DNA from: Duganella sp. OV510
GTDB taxonomy: Bacteria > Pseudomonadota > Gammaproteobacteria > Burkholderiales > Burkholderiaceae_D
Direction: 5' to 3'
Assembly: GCF_900100205.1 (NCBI RefSeq)
Contig: NZ_FNEQ01000001.1
Span: forward strand, 62,001 to 126,000
Length of the DNA stretch: 64,000 nucleotides
Positions 8,513 through 17,689 of the stretch are shown here, one piece after another (the first letter of the stretch is position 1; the number at the start of each line of letters is the position of its first letter). A program made the translations under genes and the position numbers. The notes under the pieces were generated by a model. The model searched no databases. It was not told the DNA's origin and worked only from the letters and a program-made list of their open reading frames with translations.

Positions 8513-11248
8513 ATGGCCGTTTTTGCAACGCTACCGCGTAGCCTCAAATTCCGCATGACCGGCGTGGTGGTCATGCTGGTGCTGACCGCCACCTTGATCG
8601 TCACCCTGGTTGCGCTGCTGCTGGTGGAACGCGATATGCGCAGCGTCATCGGCAACCAGCAATACGCGCTGCTGTCCTCGGCCGCCGCCCAGGTGGATGC
8701 GCAACTGGCCGCGCGCAAGGTGCTGCTGGCCAGTCTGGCCGACACCATGCCGCTGAGCGCTGGCGAAGATCCCGCCGTCATGCAAGCCTTCGTGGAACGC
8801 CATCAGGTGGCGCGCAAGGAATTCCTCAATCTGCACATCTTCACCCGCAGCGGCACGCTGCTGAACACGCAGGGAGATCACGCGGCAGCCGCGCTAGCGC
8901 TCAATCCGCGCAGCCTCGCCTTCCTGGAAAACGCGCTTGCCGCCGGCAAGACCGTTATCTCGCCGCCCTATAAGAGCGTGCTGACCGGCCTGCCATCGAT
9001 CATGATCCTGCAACCGGTGCGCGACCAGCAAGGCCGCACCGCCATGCTACTGGGCGGCAGCATCGACCTGACCAACGCTGTGTTTCTTGAACAGCTGTCC
9101 GAGCAAAAACCGGGCAAGACTGGCTTCCTGTTCATCATGACCAAGGACGGCATCCTGCTGCACCACCCAAATCCCAAGCGGCTGCTGGAGCACATCAACG
9201 CCCGTCCCGGTTACAACCGCGCCACCGAAATGGCGCTGCGCGGCTTCGAGGGCTGGACCGAGGCGGTCAACAAGGATGGCAGCGAAGGCATCTACTCCTA
9301 CAAGCACTTGCAGCAAACCGGCTGGATCATCGGCGCGCGCTTCCCGGTGGACGAAGCTTTCGCGCCGATGATACAGATGCGCAAGCACGCCATGCTGGCT
9401 GCCGCCATCTTCGCCGCCATCGCCGGCCTGATGGCATGGCTGGCGATCCAGGTACTGCTCAAGCCCCTGGGGCGGCTGCACCGCAATATCAACGACATCC
9501 GCAGCGGCGCAGCCGATATCGGCGTGCTGCAACTGCGCCGCGCCGACGAAATCGGCGAGTTGAGCGCCGCCTTCCATGAGCTGATGGCAGAGCGCGAAAC
9601 CTCGCAGAAAGCAATCCGCGACAGCGAATCCCTGATCAGCAATATCCTGGAGCGTGCACCAGATCCCTTTGTCAGTTGCGAGAACAACGGCACCGTCACC
9701 AAATGGAACGCCGCCGCCGAGCGCACCTTCGGTTACACACATCAGGAAGCCATCGGCCGCGACATCGCTGAACTGATCGTGCCGCCGCAACAGCGCGATG
9801 CGCATCGCTCCGGCATGATGTATTTCGCGCTTGGCGGCGCCGGGCCGATGGTCAATTCGCGCGTGCGCCTGACCGCCATCCACAAGGACGGTCACGAGAT
9901 CCCGATTGAGTTGTCAATCGGCGCCCTGCGTCACGACGGCGCCTATTACGCCACCGCCTTCCTGCGCGATATCACAGAGCGCGTGCTGTACGAACAACAG
10001 ATCGCTGCCAGCGAGAAGCGTCTGCGCACGGTGGCCGACAGCATCCCGGCGCTGATCGCCTATATCGACCGTAATCTGCGCTACCGCTTCAGCAACGAGC
10101 ATTTCCGCACGCTGCTGGGACACGATCCGCGCAATATGCTGGGCAAGACCATCTTCGAAGTGCTGGGTCCCGAGTTCGCCGGCAGCTTGGCGCATCACAG
10201 CGAAGCGGCGTTGCGCGGACAGCGCGTGCACTATGAACGCGAAGGCATGCACAAAGGCGTGATGCGCCAGATGATGGGCGACCTGGTGCCGGACCTCGGC
10301 GCCGATGGCACAGTGGCCGGCTTCTACATGCTGGCGGTGGATATCACCGAACGCAAAAACGCCGAACTACAACAGGCAGCCAGTGAAAAGCGCCTCAAGC
10401 TGCTGACCGATAACCTGCCGGTGCTGATCGCCTACCTGGACCGCGAGCGCAAGTTCCTGTTCCTGAATGCGACCTTCCAGCACTGGTTCGGCATCGATCC
10501 GCAGCCGCTGATGGGACGCCATCTGTCCGAAGGCATCGGCGCCGATCACTATTACACGGCGGAGCCGCACCTGGACCGGGCCTATCGCGGTGAAATGGTG
10601 ACTTATGAGTTGAGGGCGCGCGTCGGCGACAGTCAGCACACGCTGGAGACGACCTTCGTGCCGGAGCTGGGCGCGGATGGCGAGGTGCTGGGCATCTACT
10701 CGCTGACGCACGACACCACCCGCATGAAGGATATCGAAGAAAAATTGAAGCAACTGGCGCGTATCGACAGTCTGACCGGCATCGCCAACCGTCTGATGTT
10801 CGAAGAGATCCTGCAGCTGGCCATCGTGCGTGCGCGGCGCAACCGCAAGCCGGTGGCGCTGGCCTATCTCGATATCGACCACTTCAAGGAAGTCAACGAC
10901 ACCAGTGGCCACGGCGCCGGCGATCTGGTACTGAAAGAATTTGCCACGCGCCTGATCGGCAACGTGCGCGCGTCGGACAGCGTCGCCAGGCTGGCCGGCG
11001 ATGAATTCGTCATCGTTTTCGAACAAGTGGACAATGCCGAGGAAGCGGCGCGGCTGGCGGCCAAGATCGTCGACGCCATGCACCCACCGTTCACGCTGGA
11101 AGGCAGGCCGCGCCGCGTCACCACCAGCATGGGGATTGCCCTGCATGAAGGCGATGAAGAATCGGCGGCGGCATTGCTGGCCCGCGCCGACAGCGCACTT
11201 TACGCGGCCAAGCGCAATGGCCGCGACGGTTACGTCGTCGCCGATTAA
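8513..11248 (+). CDS. Membrane-bound multi-PAS diguanylate cyclase
   Basis: This protein of 911 residues has a first membrane helix at about 14-38, a Cache-like periplasmic sensor region to about 290, and a second helix near 292-312. HAMP follows (about 313-365), then three PAS domains (about 380-495, 505-625 and 630-745) and a C-terminal GGDEF domain. The catalytic motif is AGDEF (828-832), a variant seen in active cyclases, and RASD before it is an intact inhibition site. There is no EAL domain. I chose the ATG at 8513 because an upstream ATG at 8435 would overlap the divergent HAD promoter. It ends on a TTAA shared with the convergent gene. Confidence 0.88.
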   Translation: MAVFATLPRSLKFRMTGVVVMLVLTATLIVTLVALLLVERDMRSVIGNQQYALLSSAAAQVDAQLAARKVLLASLADTMPLSAGEDPAVMQAFVERHQVARKEFLNLHIFTRSGTLLNTQGDHAAAALALNPRSLAFLENALAAGKTVISPPYKSVLTGLPSIMILQPVRDQQGRTAMLLGGSIDLTNAVFLEQLSEQKPGKTGFLFIMTKDGILLHHPNPKRLLEHINARPGYNRATEMALRGFEGWTEAVNKDGSEGIYSYKHLQQTGWIIGARFPVDEAFAPMIQMRKHAMLAAAIFAAIAGLMAWLAIQVLLKPLGRLHRNINDIRSGAADIGVLQLRRADEIGELSAAFHELMAERETSQKAIRDSESLISNILERAPDPFVSCENNGTVTKWNAAAERTFGYTHQEAIGRDIAELIVPPQQRDAHRSGMMYFALGGAGPMVNSRVRLTAIHKDGHEIPIELSIGALRHDGAYYATAFLRDITERVLYEQQIAASEKRLRTVADSIPALIAYIDRNLRYRFSNEHFRTLLGHDPRNMLGKTIFEVLGPEFAGSLAHHSEAALRGQRVHYEREGMHKGVMRQMMGDLVPDLGADGTVAGFYMLAVDITERKNAELQQAASEKRLKLLTDNLPVLIAYLDRERKFLFLNATFQHWFGIDPQPLMGRHLSEGIGADHYYTAEPHLDRAYRGEMVTYELRARVGDSQHTLETTFVPELGADGEVLGIYSLTHDTTRMKDIEEKLKQLARIDSLTGIANRLMFEEILQLAIVRARRNRKPVALAYLDIDHFKEVNDTSGHGAGDLVLKEFATRLIGNVRASDSVARLAGDEFVIVFEQVDNAEEAARLAAKIVDAMHPPFTLEGRPRRVTTSMGIALHEGDEESAAALLARADSALYAAKRNGRDGYVVAD

Positions 11249-11883
11249 GCCGGCACGCCGCTGGCCAGCGGATTCGGCACCGGCTCTGCCACGCGGTGCA
11301 GCAGGTTGCGATCGCGATGGTGGAATTCCTCCTCGCCGCGCAGCAGCATCACGGTGTCTTCCTCGTAGCCCCAGGTGCCATCGTCATTGATGGTGACCTT
11401 GATGCGGTACTCGGTGGTCTTGAAACCGAATTCCAGGAAGGGATTGGAGCGGATGCCGTACGTGTCCGACTCCAGGCGCGCCACCAGCTCGAACTCTTTC
11501 GCATCCGGCTCCACCACGGCCGAGGCCATGGCGATCTGGCCACGCGGGATGCCCAGCGTCTGGATCACGGTCTTGGTCTTCGGCTCCCACAGCCAGTAGC
11601 CGACCTGCTCGTGGTAGGTTTTGACGTTATCCGGCTTGTTCACGATAATCAGGTAGCGCAGGCCGTAGAACAGCTGCGGGCCATTGGTCACCGGGTCAAT
11701 CGGATACAGCTCGATGCGTTCGACGTAGGCTTGCTTGCGCGCGCCATCGGCCTTCGGCTTGATGTCCAGGCCGCGCTCACCTTTCCAGACGCCGGCCATC
11801 GGCGCCAGCGGCCCCAGGTTGTTGAGGGTGTTGACATCGATGGGATGCGGTTCGGTGTAGATATCGTTGGAAAACTCGGTCAT
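11245..11883 (-). CDS. Nitrobindin-like haem-binding beta-barrel protein
   Basis: This soluble protein of 212 residues resembles the THAP4/nitrobindin FABP-like family. The diagnostic opening GxWxGxG appears as LAPMAGVWKGERG near residues 24-36, alternating strands follow, and a late His (LLHRVAEP) sits where the family places its proximal haem ligand. Nitrobindins bind ferric haem and react with nitric oxide or peroxynitrite in vitro; the physiological role is open. It is longer than the roughly 160-residue norm, with extra residues before and after the barrel. It appears to be a single-gene unit. The haem function is inferred from family resemblance. Confidence 0.7.
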   Translation of the reverse strand: MTEFSNDIYTEPHPIDVNTLNNLGPLAPMAGVWKGERGLDIKPKADGARKQAYVERIELYPIDPVTNGPQLFYGLRYLIIVNKPDNVKTYHEQVGYWLWEPKTKTVIQTLGIPRGQIAMASAVVEPDAKEFELVARLESDTYGIRSNPFLEFGFKTTEYRIKVTINDDGTWGYEEDTVMLLRGEEEFHHRDRNLLHRVAEPVPNPLASGVPA

Positions 11884-11922
11884 GCCTGGTCCTGTGATTG
11901 CGGTGCCATATTATAAGGGCGG

Positions 11923-12891
11923 CTACAGCGTAATTTCCATCCCATCATAGGCAGAGACGATATCCAGCGGCGTCTCGCCAGTCACCTCGGCGTAGCGGCG
12001 CGTCTCCGCCAGCACCCGCGAGATGCGCGCATCATCGAAAAACGGCTCATGATGGAACAGGCAAAGCTGGCGTACACCTGCCAGTTGGCACAGCTCCACC
12101 CCCACCACGCTGCTGGAATGGCCCCAGTCGGCCTTGACCGAAATGGCGTCGGCCAGCGAATACATGGCGTCGAAAATCACCAGGTCGGCGTCGCGGAAAA
12201 AGTCGACGAAGGCCACGCGCTCCGCCGCGTCATCCAGCTTGTGCTCGGAGTCGGTACTGTAGATCATTGCCTTGCCGCCCTGCTCCAGCCGATAACCATA
12301 CGAATCGCCAGCATGCAGTTGCAGCTTCGCCGTCACCGTCACATCGCGCACCTGTATCGGCACACCGGGCGTCATCTGCACGAACTCGATACTGGCGGCC
12401 AGCTGATCGAAGGCCGCCGGGAAGCTGATCGGCTCCTGCTGGCGGCGGAGCGCCGCCTCCAGCTCCGTGTGGCAGCCATAGATGATGATGCGGTTGCCTG
12501 GAATATAGGCCGGCGTGAAAAACGGGAAGCCCATGATGTGATCCCAGTGCAGGTGCGACATGAACACATGATAGGTCTGCGGCTTGCCCGCTCCATACTT
12601 CGCCAGCTTGGCGCCGGCCAGCGGGCGCACGCCCGAGCCCAGGTCGAGGATGATGTGCTCGTGCACCGCGTCCGCGTCCCAGGCCTCAACTTCAACGCAG
12701 CTCGAATTGCCGCCATAGGTGCCGCGCACGTCGAAGCTCAGTTCATGGTCGACATAAGCCGCGACCTTTTCCGGCGTATCCAGGTTGCGGCCGATGGCGC
12801 CTTCCAGCGCGGTCACCAGTTTGGCGCGCACCTGACGGTAATTCAGCGCGACCGGCAGCGAACCGCGCGCGCCCCAGATACGGGCCTTCAT
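11923..12891 (-). CDS. MBL-fold metallo-hydrolase
   Basis: This cytoplasmic hydrolase of 322 residues has the metal-binding motif SHLHWDHIMG (HxHxDH) near residue 112. Further candidate ligands are the His of LHAGDSYGYR, the Asp of IFDAMY, and the late His pair of FHHEPFFDD. The opening KARIWGARGS is typical of the phosphodiesterase-like MBL proteins related to PhnP and class III cAMP esterases, which cleave phosphodiester bonds with two metals. The actual substrate cannot be named. The AT-rich 152-base gap on its start side is shared with the divergent purine permease and must carry both promoters. Confidence 0.8.
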   Translation of the reverse strand: MKARIWGARGSLPVALNYRQVRAKLVTALEGAIGRNLDTPEKVAAYVDHELSFDVRGTYGGNSSCVEVEAWDADAVHEHIILDLGSGVRPLAGAKLAKYGAGKPQTYHVFMSHLHWDHIMGFPFFTPAYIPGNRIIIYGCHTELEAALRRQQEPISFPAAFDQLAASIEFVQMTPGVPIQVRDVTVTAKLQLHAGDSYGYRLEQGGKAMIYSTDSEHKLDDAAERVAFVDFFRDADLVIFDAMYSLADAISVKADWGHSSSVVGVELCQLAGVRQLCLFHHEPFFDDARISRVLAETRRYAEVTGETPLDIVSAYDGMEITL

Positions 12892-13043
12892 ATTGACTGT
12901 AATCTCATATTATTTTTGGAATGCGATATACAACTAATACAACTATTTTTTCATTATCACATCTTTTTGTACTTTTGACACCATCGGGTGTTGCATCCAT
13001 CCGTGCTATTCTTCGCCCTTGATGTATTAGCAGGAGCACGCGC

Positions 13044-14342
13044 ATGCCGTCACTTCAACACTATTTCAAGCTCGCGGAGCACGGCACCAACGTCCGTACC
13101 GAAGTTGTCGCAGGAGTCACCACCTTCCTGACGATGGCTTATATCATTTTCGTCAATCCCGCCATTCTCGGCGACGCCGGCGTGCCCAAGGACGCCGTGT
13201 TTGTCGCCACCTGCCTTGCGGCTGCGCTGGGCACCATCATCATGGGCCTGTACGCCAACTATCCGATCGGCATGGCGCCTGGCATGGGCCTGAACGCCTA
13301 TTTCGCCTATGCCGTGGTGCTGGGCATGGGCGTGCCGTGGCAGACCGCGCTGGGCGCGGTGTTCATCTCAGGCTGTTTATTCATCGTTGTCAGCGTATTC
13401 AAGGTGCGCGAGCACATCGTCAACGGCATTCCGCCGTCGCTGCGGGTGGCGATTACTGTCGGCCTTGGCCTGTTCCTGGCGCTGATCGCCATGAAAAGCG
13501 CCGGCCTGGTGGTCGCCAATCCGGAAACGCTGGTGCGCGTCGGCGATATGCATAACCCGCACACCATCATGGCCATCTTCGGCTTCCTGCTGATCGTCAC
13601 GCTGGACCGCCTGAAAGTACCGGGCGCGCTGCTGATCGGTATTGTGGCAGTGACGGCGTTGAGCTTCTTCTTTGGCGGGAATACCTTCCACGGCTTTGTT
13701 TCGCTGCCGCCGTCGATCACGCCCACGCTGTTCCAGCTGGACCTGAACGGCGCGCTGCATATGGGCTTGTTCAACGTGGTGCTGGTGTTCTTCCTGGTCG
13801 AGCTGTTCGACGCCACCGGCACGTTGATGGGCGTGGCCTCGCGCGCCGGCCTGCTGGTCAACGGCCGCATGGAGCGCCTGAACAAGGCGCTGCTGGCCGA
13901 CAGCACCGCCATCGTCGCCGGCTCGCTGCTCGGCACGTCCAGCACCACCGCCTACCTGGAAAGCGCCGCTGGCGTGCAGGCTGGCGGCCGCACCGGCCTG
14001 ACCGCACTGGTGGTGGCTGGTCTGTTCCTGGCCGCGCTGTTCTTCGCGCCGATCGCCGGCGTGGTGCCAGCCTACGCCACCGCGCCCGCGCTGCTGTTTG
14101 TCGCCTGCCTGATGCTGCGCGATTTCATCGAGGTCGACTGGAGCGACACCACCGAAAGCGTGCCCGCCGCGATCACTGCGCTGATCATCCCCTTCACCTA
14201 CTCCATCGCACACGGCATCGCCTTCGGCTTCATCACCTACGCCGGCCTGAAACTGCTGACCGGCCAGGCGCGCCAGGTCAAGCCGGTGGTGTGGGTCATC
14301 GCCATCGTCTTCTTGGTCAAATACACCTACGTCACTGCCTGA
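13044..14342 (+). CDS. NCS2 purine permease (AzgA-like adenine/guanine/hypoxanthine transporter)
   Basis: This inner-membrane transporter of 432 residues has about 12-14 hydrophobic helices. The N-terminal ERTE-type motif appears as NVRTEVVAGVTTFLTMAYI, then NYPIGMAPGMGLNAYFAY, and further on FFLVELFDATGTLMGVA and GTSSTTAYLESAAGVQAGGRTG. These are hallmark stretches of the AzgA branch of NCS2, which takes up adenine, guanine or hypoxanthine with protons. The start is preceded by AGGAG (13032-13036). The upstream gap contains a TTGACA at 12975-12980 but no convincing -10 at the right distance. The last 16 bases overlap the convergent ACT-like gene. Confidence 0.9.
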   Translation: MPSLQHYFKLAEHGTNVRTEVVAGVTTFLTMAYIIFVNPAILGDAGVPKDAVFVATCLAAALGTIIMGLYANYPIGMAPGMGLNAYFAYAVVLGMGVPWQTALGAVFISGCLFIVVSVFKVREHIVNGIPPSLRVAITVGLGLFLALIAMKSAGLVVANPETLVRVGDMHNPHTIMAIFGFLLIVTLDRLKVPGALLIGIVAVTALSFFFGGNTFHGFVSLPPSITPTLFQLDLNGALHMGLFNVVLVFFLVELFDATGTLMGVASRAGLLVNGRMERLNKALLADSTAIVAGSLLGTSSTTAYLESAAGVQAGGRTGLTALVVAGLFLAALFFAPIAGVVPAYATAPALLFVACLMLRDFIEVDWSDTTESVPAAITALIIPFTYSIAHGIAFGFITYAGLKLLTGQARQVKPVVWVIAIVFLVKYTYVTA

Positions 14343-14611
14343 CGCAGGCTGTTGTTCACTACCAGGGTCGGCATCTCGCGGATAGGCAGGATGCCGATCA
14401 GATTGTGCAGCCGCATGCGGCACAAGGTCAGAATATCTTCCTCCGGCGCCGCCAGCCGCATTTGCACCTCCATGCCATACGGCGTGCTGGTGGTACGCAG
14501 CGCGCGCAGTTCGATATCCAGGCGACGCACCACCTGTAGCGCGGCCTCCAGTGTAGCGATCGGCGCATCCGGCTCGATGCAGAATCGGTAGCTTTTTTGA
14601 GTAGTATCCAT
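14327..14611 (-). CDS. Small ACT-domain-like protein (IlvM-like)
   Basis: This 94-residue protein is almost entirely one ACT-like beta-alpha-beta-beta-alpha-beta unit. Phrases such as SYRFCIEPDAPIATLEAALQVVRR and MRLHNLIGILPIREM resemble the small regulatory subunits of acetolactate synthase (IlvM/IlvH), although no catalytic subunit is nearby. ACT domains bind amino acids or other small ligands. It is divergent from the Lrp/AsnC regulator gene at 14731, so regulation by that protein is plausible. The function is not established. Confidence 0.6.
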   Translation of the reverse strand: MDTTQKSYRFCIEPDAPIATLEAALQVVRRLDIELRALRTTSTPYGMEVQMRLAAPEEDILTLCRMRLHNLIGILPIREMPTLVVNNSLRQAVT

Positions 14612-14730
14612 GCTGATAGCATAGCCAGAAAGCTGAAAAATAGGCTTCCTGAATTTACGCCAATTTCATCCATTTGCAGCAGATCATTCTCGACCATGTA
14701 AAATATGCAGAACATTTATCCTGGACGACT

Positions 14731-15189
14731 ATGGACATCGACGAACTGGATCGCCGCATCCTGCGCGAACTGCGCAATGACGGCCGCCTGAGCAATACCA
14801 AGCTGGCCGAAAAAGTCGGCCTCTCCACCACACCCTGCTGGAACCGTGTGCGCGCGCTGGAGGAAGGCGGCATGATCGAAGGCTATACGGCCCTCATCAG
14901 CCAGACGGCGCTCGGCTATCCGGACACCGTCATCATCGAGGTCACGCTGGACCGGCATGACGACGACATCTTCGAAAAATTCGGCCAGGCGCTGGCGAAG
15001 CTGCCGGAAGTGATGGAAGCCTATTTGCTGACCGGCGATTACGATTACCTGATCAAGGTGGCGGTAGCCGGCACCGCCGGCTACGAGGAATTCCTGCGCA
15101 AGAAGCTCTACAAGCTGCCGGGCCTGAAGCACAGCCGCTCCACCTTCGTGCTGCGCTGCCTGAAGCGCGCCCATTCGGTCGAACCCTGA
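14731..15189 (+). CDS. Lrp/AsnC-family transcriptional regulator
   Basis: This regulator of 152 residues has an N-terminal winged helix-turn-helix (about 3-55; DIDELDRRILRELRNDGR, then the recognition region VGLSTTPCWNRVRALEEGG) and a C-terminal RAM/AsnC ligand domain (about 65-145; YLLTGDYDYLIKVAV is the typical strand). Such proteins form octamers and respond to an amino acid. The ATG at 14731 is used because it starts exactly at the usual MDxxDRxIL opening; the frame runs back to 14674 without support. The ACT-like gene is divergent 119 bases away. The effector is unknown. Confidence 0.9.
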   Translation: MDIDELDRRILRELRNDGRLSNTKLAEKVGLSTTPCWNRVRALEEGGMIEGYTALISQTALGYPDTVIIEVTLDRHDDDIFEKFGQALAKLPEVMEAYLLTGDYDYLIKVAVAGTAGYEEFLRKKLYKLPGLKHSRSTFVLRCLKRAHSVEP

Positions 15190-15265
15190 ACACTATGTAC
15201 GCTTGCGTACAGATTGCATCGGTGAAAAAGTTCATGCTCCAGTTTCATCCAATCAGGAGAAGACA

Positions 15266-16069
15266 ATGAACAAAACCATCAAATTCGCTGTGGCAGCAGC
15301 TGCCATTGGCCTGGCCTCGCAGGCCGCCCTGGCTCAAATCACCTTCTACGAGGCCGATGGCTGGCGTGGCCGCGCCTACACCGCGAACGCCCAGGTACGC
15401 GACCTCGGACGCATCGGCTACAACGACCGCGCCTCTTCCGTGGTTGTCGATCGCGGCCAATGGGAAGTCTGCGAAGACGCCAATTTCCGCGGCCAGTGCA
15501 TGGTGCTGCGCAAAGGCAGCTACGATTCGCTGCGCGGCATGGGCCTGAACAACCGCATCTCGTCGGTGCGCCCGGTCAAGGTACGCGACCGCTATGAAAA
15601 CGAAGCGCCGCCACCGATCGCCCAGCCAAGCTATGAATGGCGCCGCCGCCCGAGCGAGCGCATCGTCCAGGTGCCGGTGGCAGACGTGCGCGCGGTGGTC
15701 GGCACGCCTGAACGCCGTTGCTGGGTCGAGCGCCAACAGGTCAGCGAGCCTTCGCGTCCTAACGCCGGTGGCGTCATCGCCGGCGCGCTGATTGGCGGCA
15801 TCCTCGGCCACCAGGTGGGTGGCGGCAGCGGCCGCGATATCGCCACCGCCGGCGGCGCGATTGCCGGCGCGGCAGTCGGCAACAACGTCGCCAACCGCAA
15901 CAACACCTACAGCCGCGACGTACAGCGCTGCGAAAACGTCAGCAACCCGCGTCCGGAATACTGGGACGTCAGCTATGACTATCGCGGCGTGCGCCACCAC
16001 GTGCAAATGAGCACGCCGCCGGGGAATAGCATCGCCGTCAACGCCAAGACCGGCGAACCGCGCCTGTAA
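15266..16069 (+). CDS. Exported beta/gamma-crystallin and glycine-zipper protein
   Basis: This envelope protein of 267 residues has a Sec signal peptide (1-23, cut after AALA). A beta/gamma-crystallin domain covers about 24-105 (ITFYEADGWRGRAY, then WEVCEDANFRGQCMVLRKGSY, the repeated Greek-key openings). A glycine-zipper 2TM region lies at about 170-215 (GGVIAGALIGGILGHQVGGGSG), as in Rick_17kDa-type lipoproteins, but there is no lipobox. A conserved tail with CENVSNPRPEYWDVSYDYRG follows. AGGAGA at 15255-15260 fixes the start. The crystallin fold often binds calcium; the zipper suggests outer-membrane association. The role is probably envelope structure or stress. Confidence 0.8.
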   Translation: MNKTIKFAVAAAAIGLASQAALAQITFYEADGWRGRAYTANAQVRDLGRIGYNDRASSVVVDRGQWEVCEDANFRGQCMVLRKGSYDSLRGMGLNNRISSVRPVKVRDRYENEAPPPIAQPSYEWRRRPSERIVQVPVADVRAVVGTPERRCWVERQQVSEPSRPNAGGVIAGALIGGILGHQVGGGSGRDIATAGGAIAGAAVGNNVANRNNTYSRDVQRCENVSNPRPEYWDVSYDYRGVRHHVQMSTPPGNSIAVNAKTGEPRL

Positions 16070-16113
16070 ATTTTCCTCGCTTGCGGCGGCTGTCGAGCTC
16101 ATGTAAAATGAAT

Positions 16114-16132
16114 GAGAATAATTCCCATTCTC
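16114..16132. promoter_or_regulatory. Candidate Fur box
   Basis: The palindrome GAGAAT-N7-ATTCTC lies 6 bases upstream of the sigma-factor ATG and resembles the Fur operator of repeated GATAAT-type hexamers. It stands at the head of an iron-uptake operon, where a Fur site is expected. Iron-loaded Fur bound here would block transcription in iron sufficiency. A -10 element was not resolved. Confidence 0.7.
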
Positions 16133-16138
16133 AAAATA

Positions 16139-16648
16139 ATGACGGCCGCCGCAACGCACCCGCACTTCACTGCCCTGTACAGCGACCATCACAGTTGGCT
16201 ACACCGCTGGCTGTCTGCCAAGCTGGGAAATGCCAGCGATGCGGCCGACCTGGCGCAAGACACGTTCACCCGCATCCTGGGCCGCGCCGACCTGGCCGGC
16301 CTGCATGAGCCGCGCGCCTTCCTCACCACCGTCGCCAAAGGTGTACTGGTCAACTGGTATCAGCGCCAGGCGCTGGAGCGCGCCTATCTGGAGGCGCTGG
16401 CCGCCCTGCCCGAGCCGGTCGCCATGTCGCCGGAACAGCGCCTGCTGATCCTCGAAACCCTGCACGAAATCGACGCCATGCTGGATACCTTGCCGCCCAA
16501 GGTCAAGCAAGCCTTCCTGATGGCGCAACTTGACGGCATGGCGTATGCGGACATCGCCGCGCAACTGGGCATGTCGCTGATTACCATCAAGCGCTACATG
16601 AAGCAGGCCTTCCTGCAATGCCTGATCATGATGGAGAACCCGCAGTGA
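16139..16648 (+). CDS. FecI-type ECF sigma factor
   Basis: This small sigma factor of 169 residues has region 2 (about 8-75; DAADLAQDTFTRIL is the typical core-binding and -10 reading segment) and region 4 (about 105-160; LPPKVKQAFLMAQLDGMAYADIAAQLGMS, then TIKRYMKQA). Region 4 helix-turn-helix and the TIKRYMKQAF motif are diagnostic of the FecI iron-starvation group. It should direct transcription of the TonB receptor downstream. A start at 16112 inside the Fur palindrome is possible; I prefer 16139 because the alignment to the family begins there. The stop overlaps the fecR GTG. Confidence 0.88.
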   Translation: MTAAATHPHFTALYSDHHSWLHRWLSAKLGNASDAADLAQDTFTRILGRADLAGLHEPRAFLTTVAKGVLVNWYQRQALERAYLEALAALPEPVAMSPEQRLLILETLHEIDAMLDTLPPKVKQAFLMAQLDGMAYADIAAQLGMSLITIKRYMKQAFLQCLIMMENPQ

Positions 16649-17598
16649 ATGCCAGGGTTTCACCCAAGGCGCTGGAGCAGGCGGCAGAATGGCTGGTGCG
16701 CCTGCAGGACGGCGCCAGCAGCGCCGACCTTGCCGCCTGTGAAGCGTGGCGCAGCAGCGATCCGCAGCATGCGCTGGCGTGGGAGCGCGCCGAGCGCCTG
16801 CTGGATAAATTCGGCGCCTTGCCGCCCCAGGTGGCGATGCCGGTATTGAACCGTTCACCAGCCGCCACGCGCCGCGCCGCCATCACACGCATCGTCGCAC
16901 TGATGCTGATGGCGCCAGCCGGCTGGGCCAGTTGGCGCTATGCGCAATCACAGCCGTGGGCCGGCGATATCCACACCGCAGTCGGTGAGCACCGCACGGT
17001 GACGCTGGCCGATGGCACCACGATCACGCTCAACACCGCCAGCGCTATCGACGTACGGTTCAGTGCCGCCGAACGCCTGATCGTGCTGCGCAACGGCGAA
17101 ATCCTGGTGCGCAGCGGCCACGCGGCCGACGTCCGGCCGCTGCGTGTGGCCACCGACGAAGGCGTACTGCAACCGCTGGGCACCGTTTTCAACGTGCGCC
17201 GCCACGACTGCAGCACCGGCCTGGCCGTGCTGGAAGGCGCGGTACGCGTAACGCCGGCCGATGCCCCAGGCGATGCGCTGGTGATCGACGCTGGCAGCCA
17301 GACCCGTTTCAACCAGCGCCATGTGGCGCCTGCGCGCGACGCCGATCCCGCCATCACCGCCTGGACCACCGGCATGCTGCTGGCCGACCAGATGCGCCTG
17401 GACGAGCTGGCGACCGAGCTGTCGCGCTACCGCAATGGCCTGGTGCGGGTCGATCCGGCGGTGGCGGGCCTGCGCGTGTCCGGCGCCTTCCCGGTGGCCG
17501 ACAGCGAGCGCACGCTGGACATGCTGGTTTCCACCTACCCGGTCGACGCCGTCCAGCGCCTGCGCGGCTACTGGATCACGCTGATTCCACGCGATTGA
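16645..17598 (+). CDS. FecR-type transmembrane anti-sigma regulator
   Basis: This inner-membrane regulator of 317 residues relays the state of the TonB receptor to the FecI sigma factor. The cytoplasmic N-terminal DUF4880 domain covers about 7-55 (EQAAEWLVRLQDG, AWRSSDPQHALAWERAE), a membrane helix lies near 75-95, and the periplasmic FecR domain about 100-215 (TVTLADGTTITLNTASAIDV, VATDEGVLQPLGTVFNV), followed by a C-terminal STN-like domain. The GTG start at 16645 overlaps the sigma-factor stop in GTGA, with GGAGA upstream at good spacing, so translation is coupled. A start at 16618 is open but unsupported. Confidence 0.88.
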   Translation: MNARVSPKALEQAAEWLVRLQDGASSADLAACEAWRSSDPQHALAWERAERLLDKFGALPPQVAMPVLNRSPAATRRAAITRIVALMLMAPAGWASWRYAQSQPWAGDIHTAVGEHRTVTLADGTTITLNTASAIDVRFSAAERLIVLRNGEILVRSGHAADVRPLRVATDEGVLQPLGTVFNVRRHDCSTGLAVLEGAVRVTPADAPGDALVIDAGSQTRFNQRHVAPARDADPAITAWTTGMLLADQMRLDELATELSRYRNGLVRVDPAVAGLRVSGAFPVADSERTLDMLVSTYPVDAVQRLRGYWITLIPRD

Positions 17599-17689
17599 AC
17601 ATATTTTTCGATTTCGCTGATACTTTTTTGCATCCCGGCTGGCATACAGGCAGACACCTACAATCTGCCACCGAAAGGATGTAACCGGA

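Noticed and set aside
12975..12980. TTGACA as -35 of the purine permease promoter
   Set aside because: No -10-like hexamer at 16-18 bases; a promoter is probable in this gap but not placed.
12892..13043. Purine or xanthine riboswitch before the permease gene
   Set aside because: The 152-base leader is AT-rich and I could not find paired elements that match a known purine-type aptamer.
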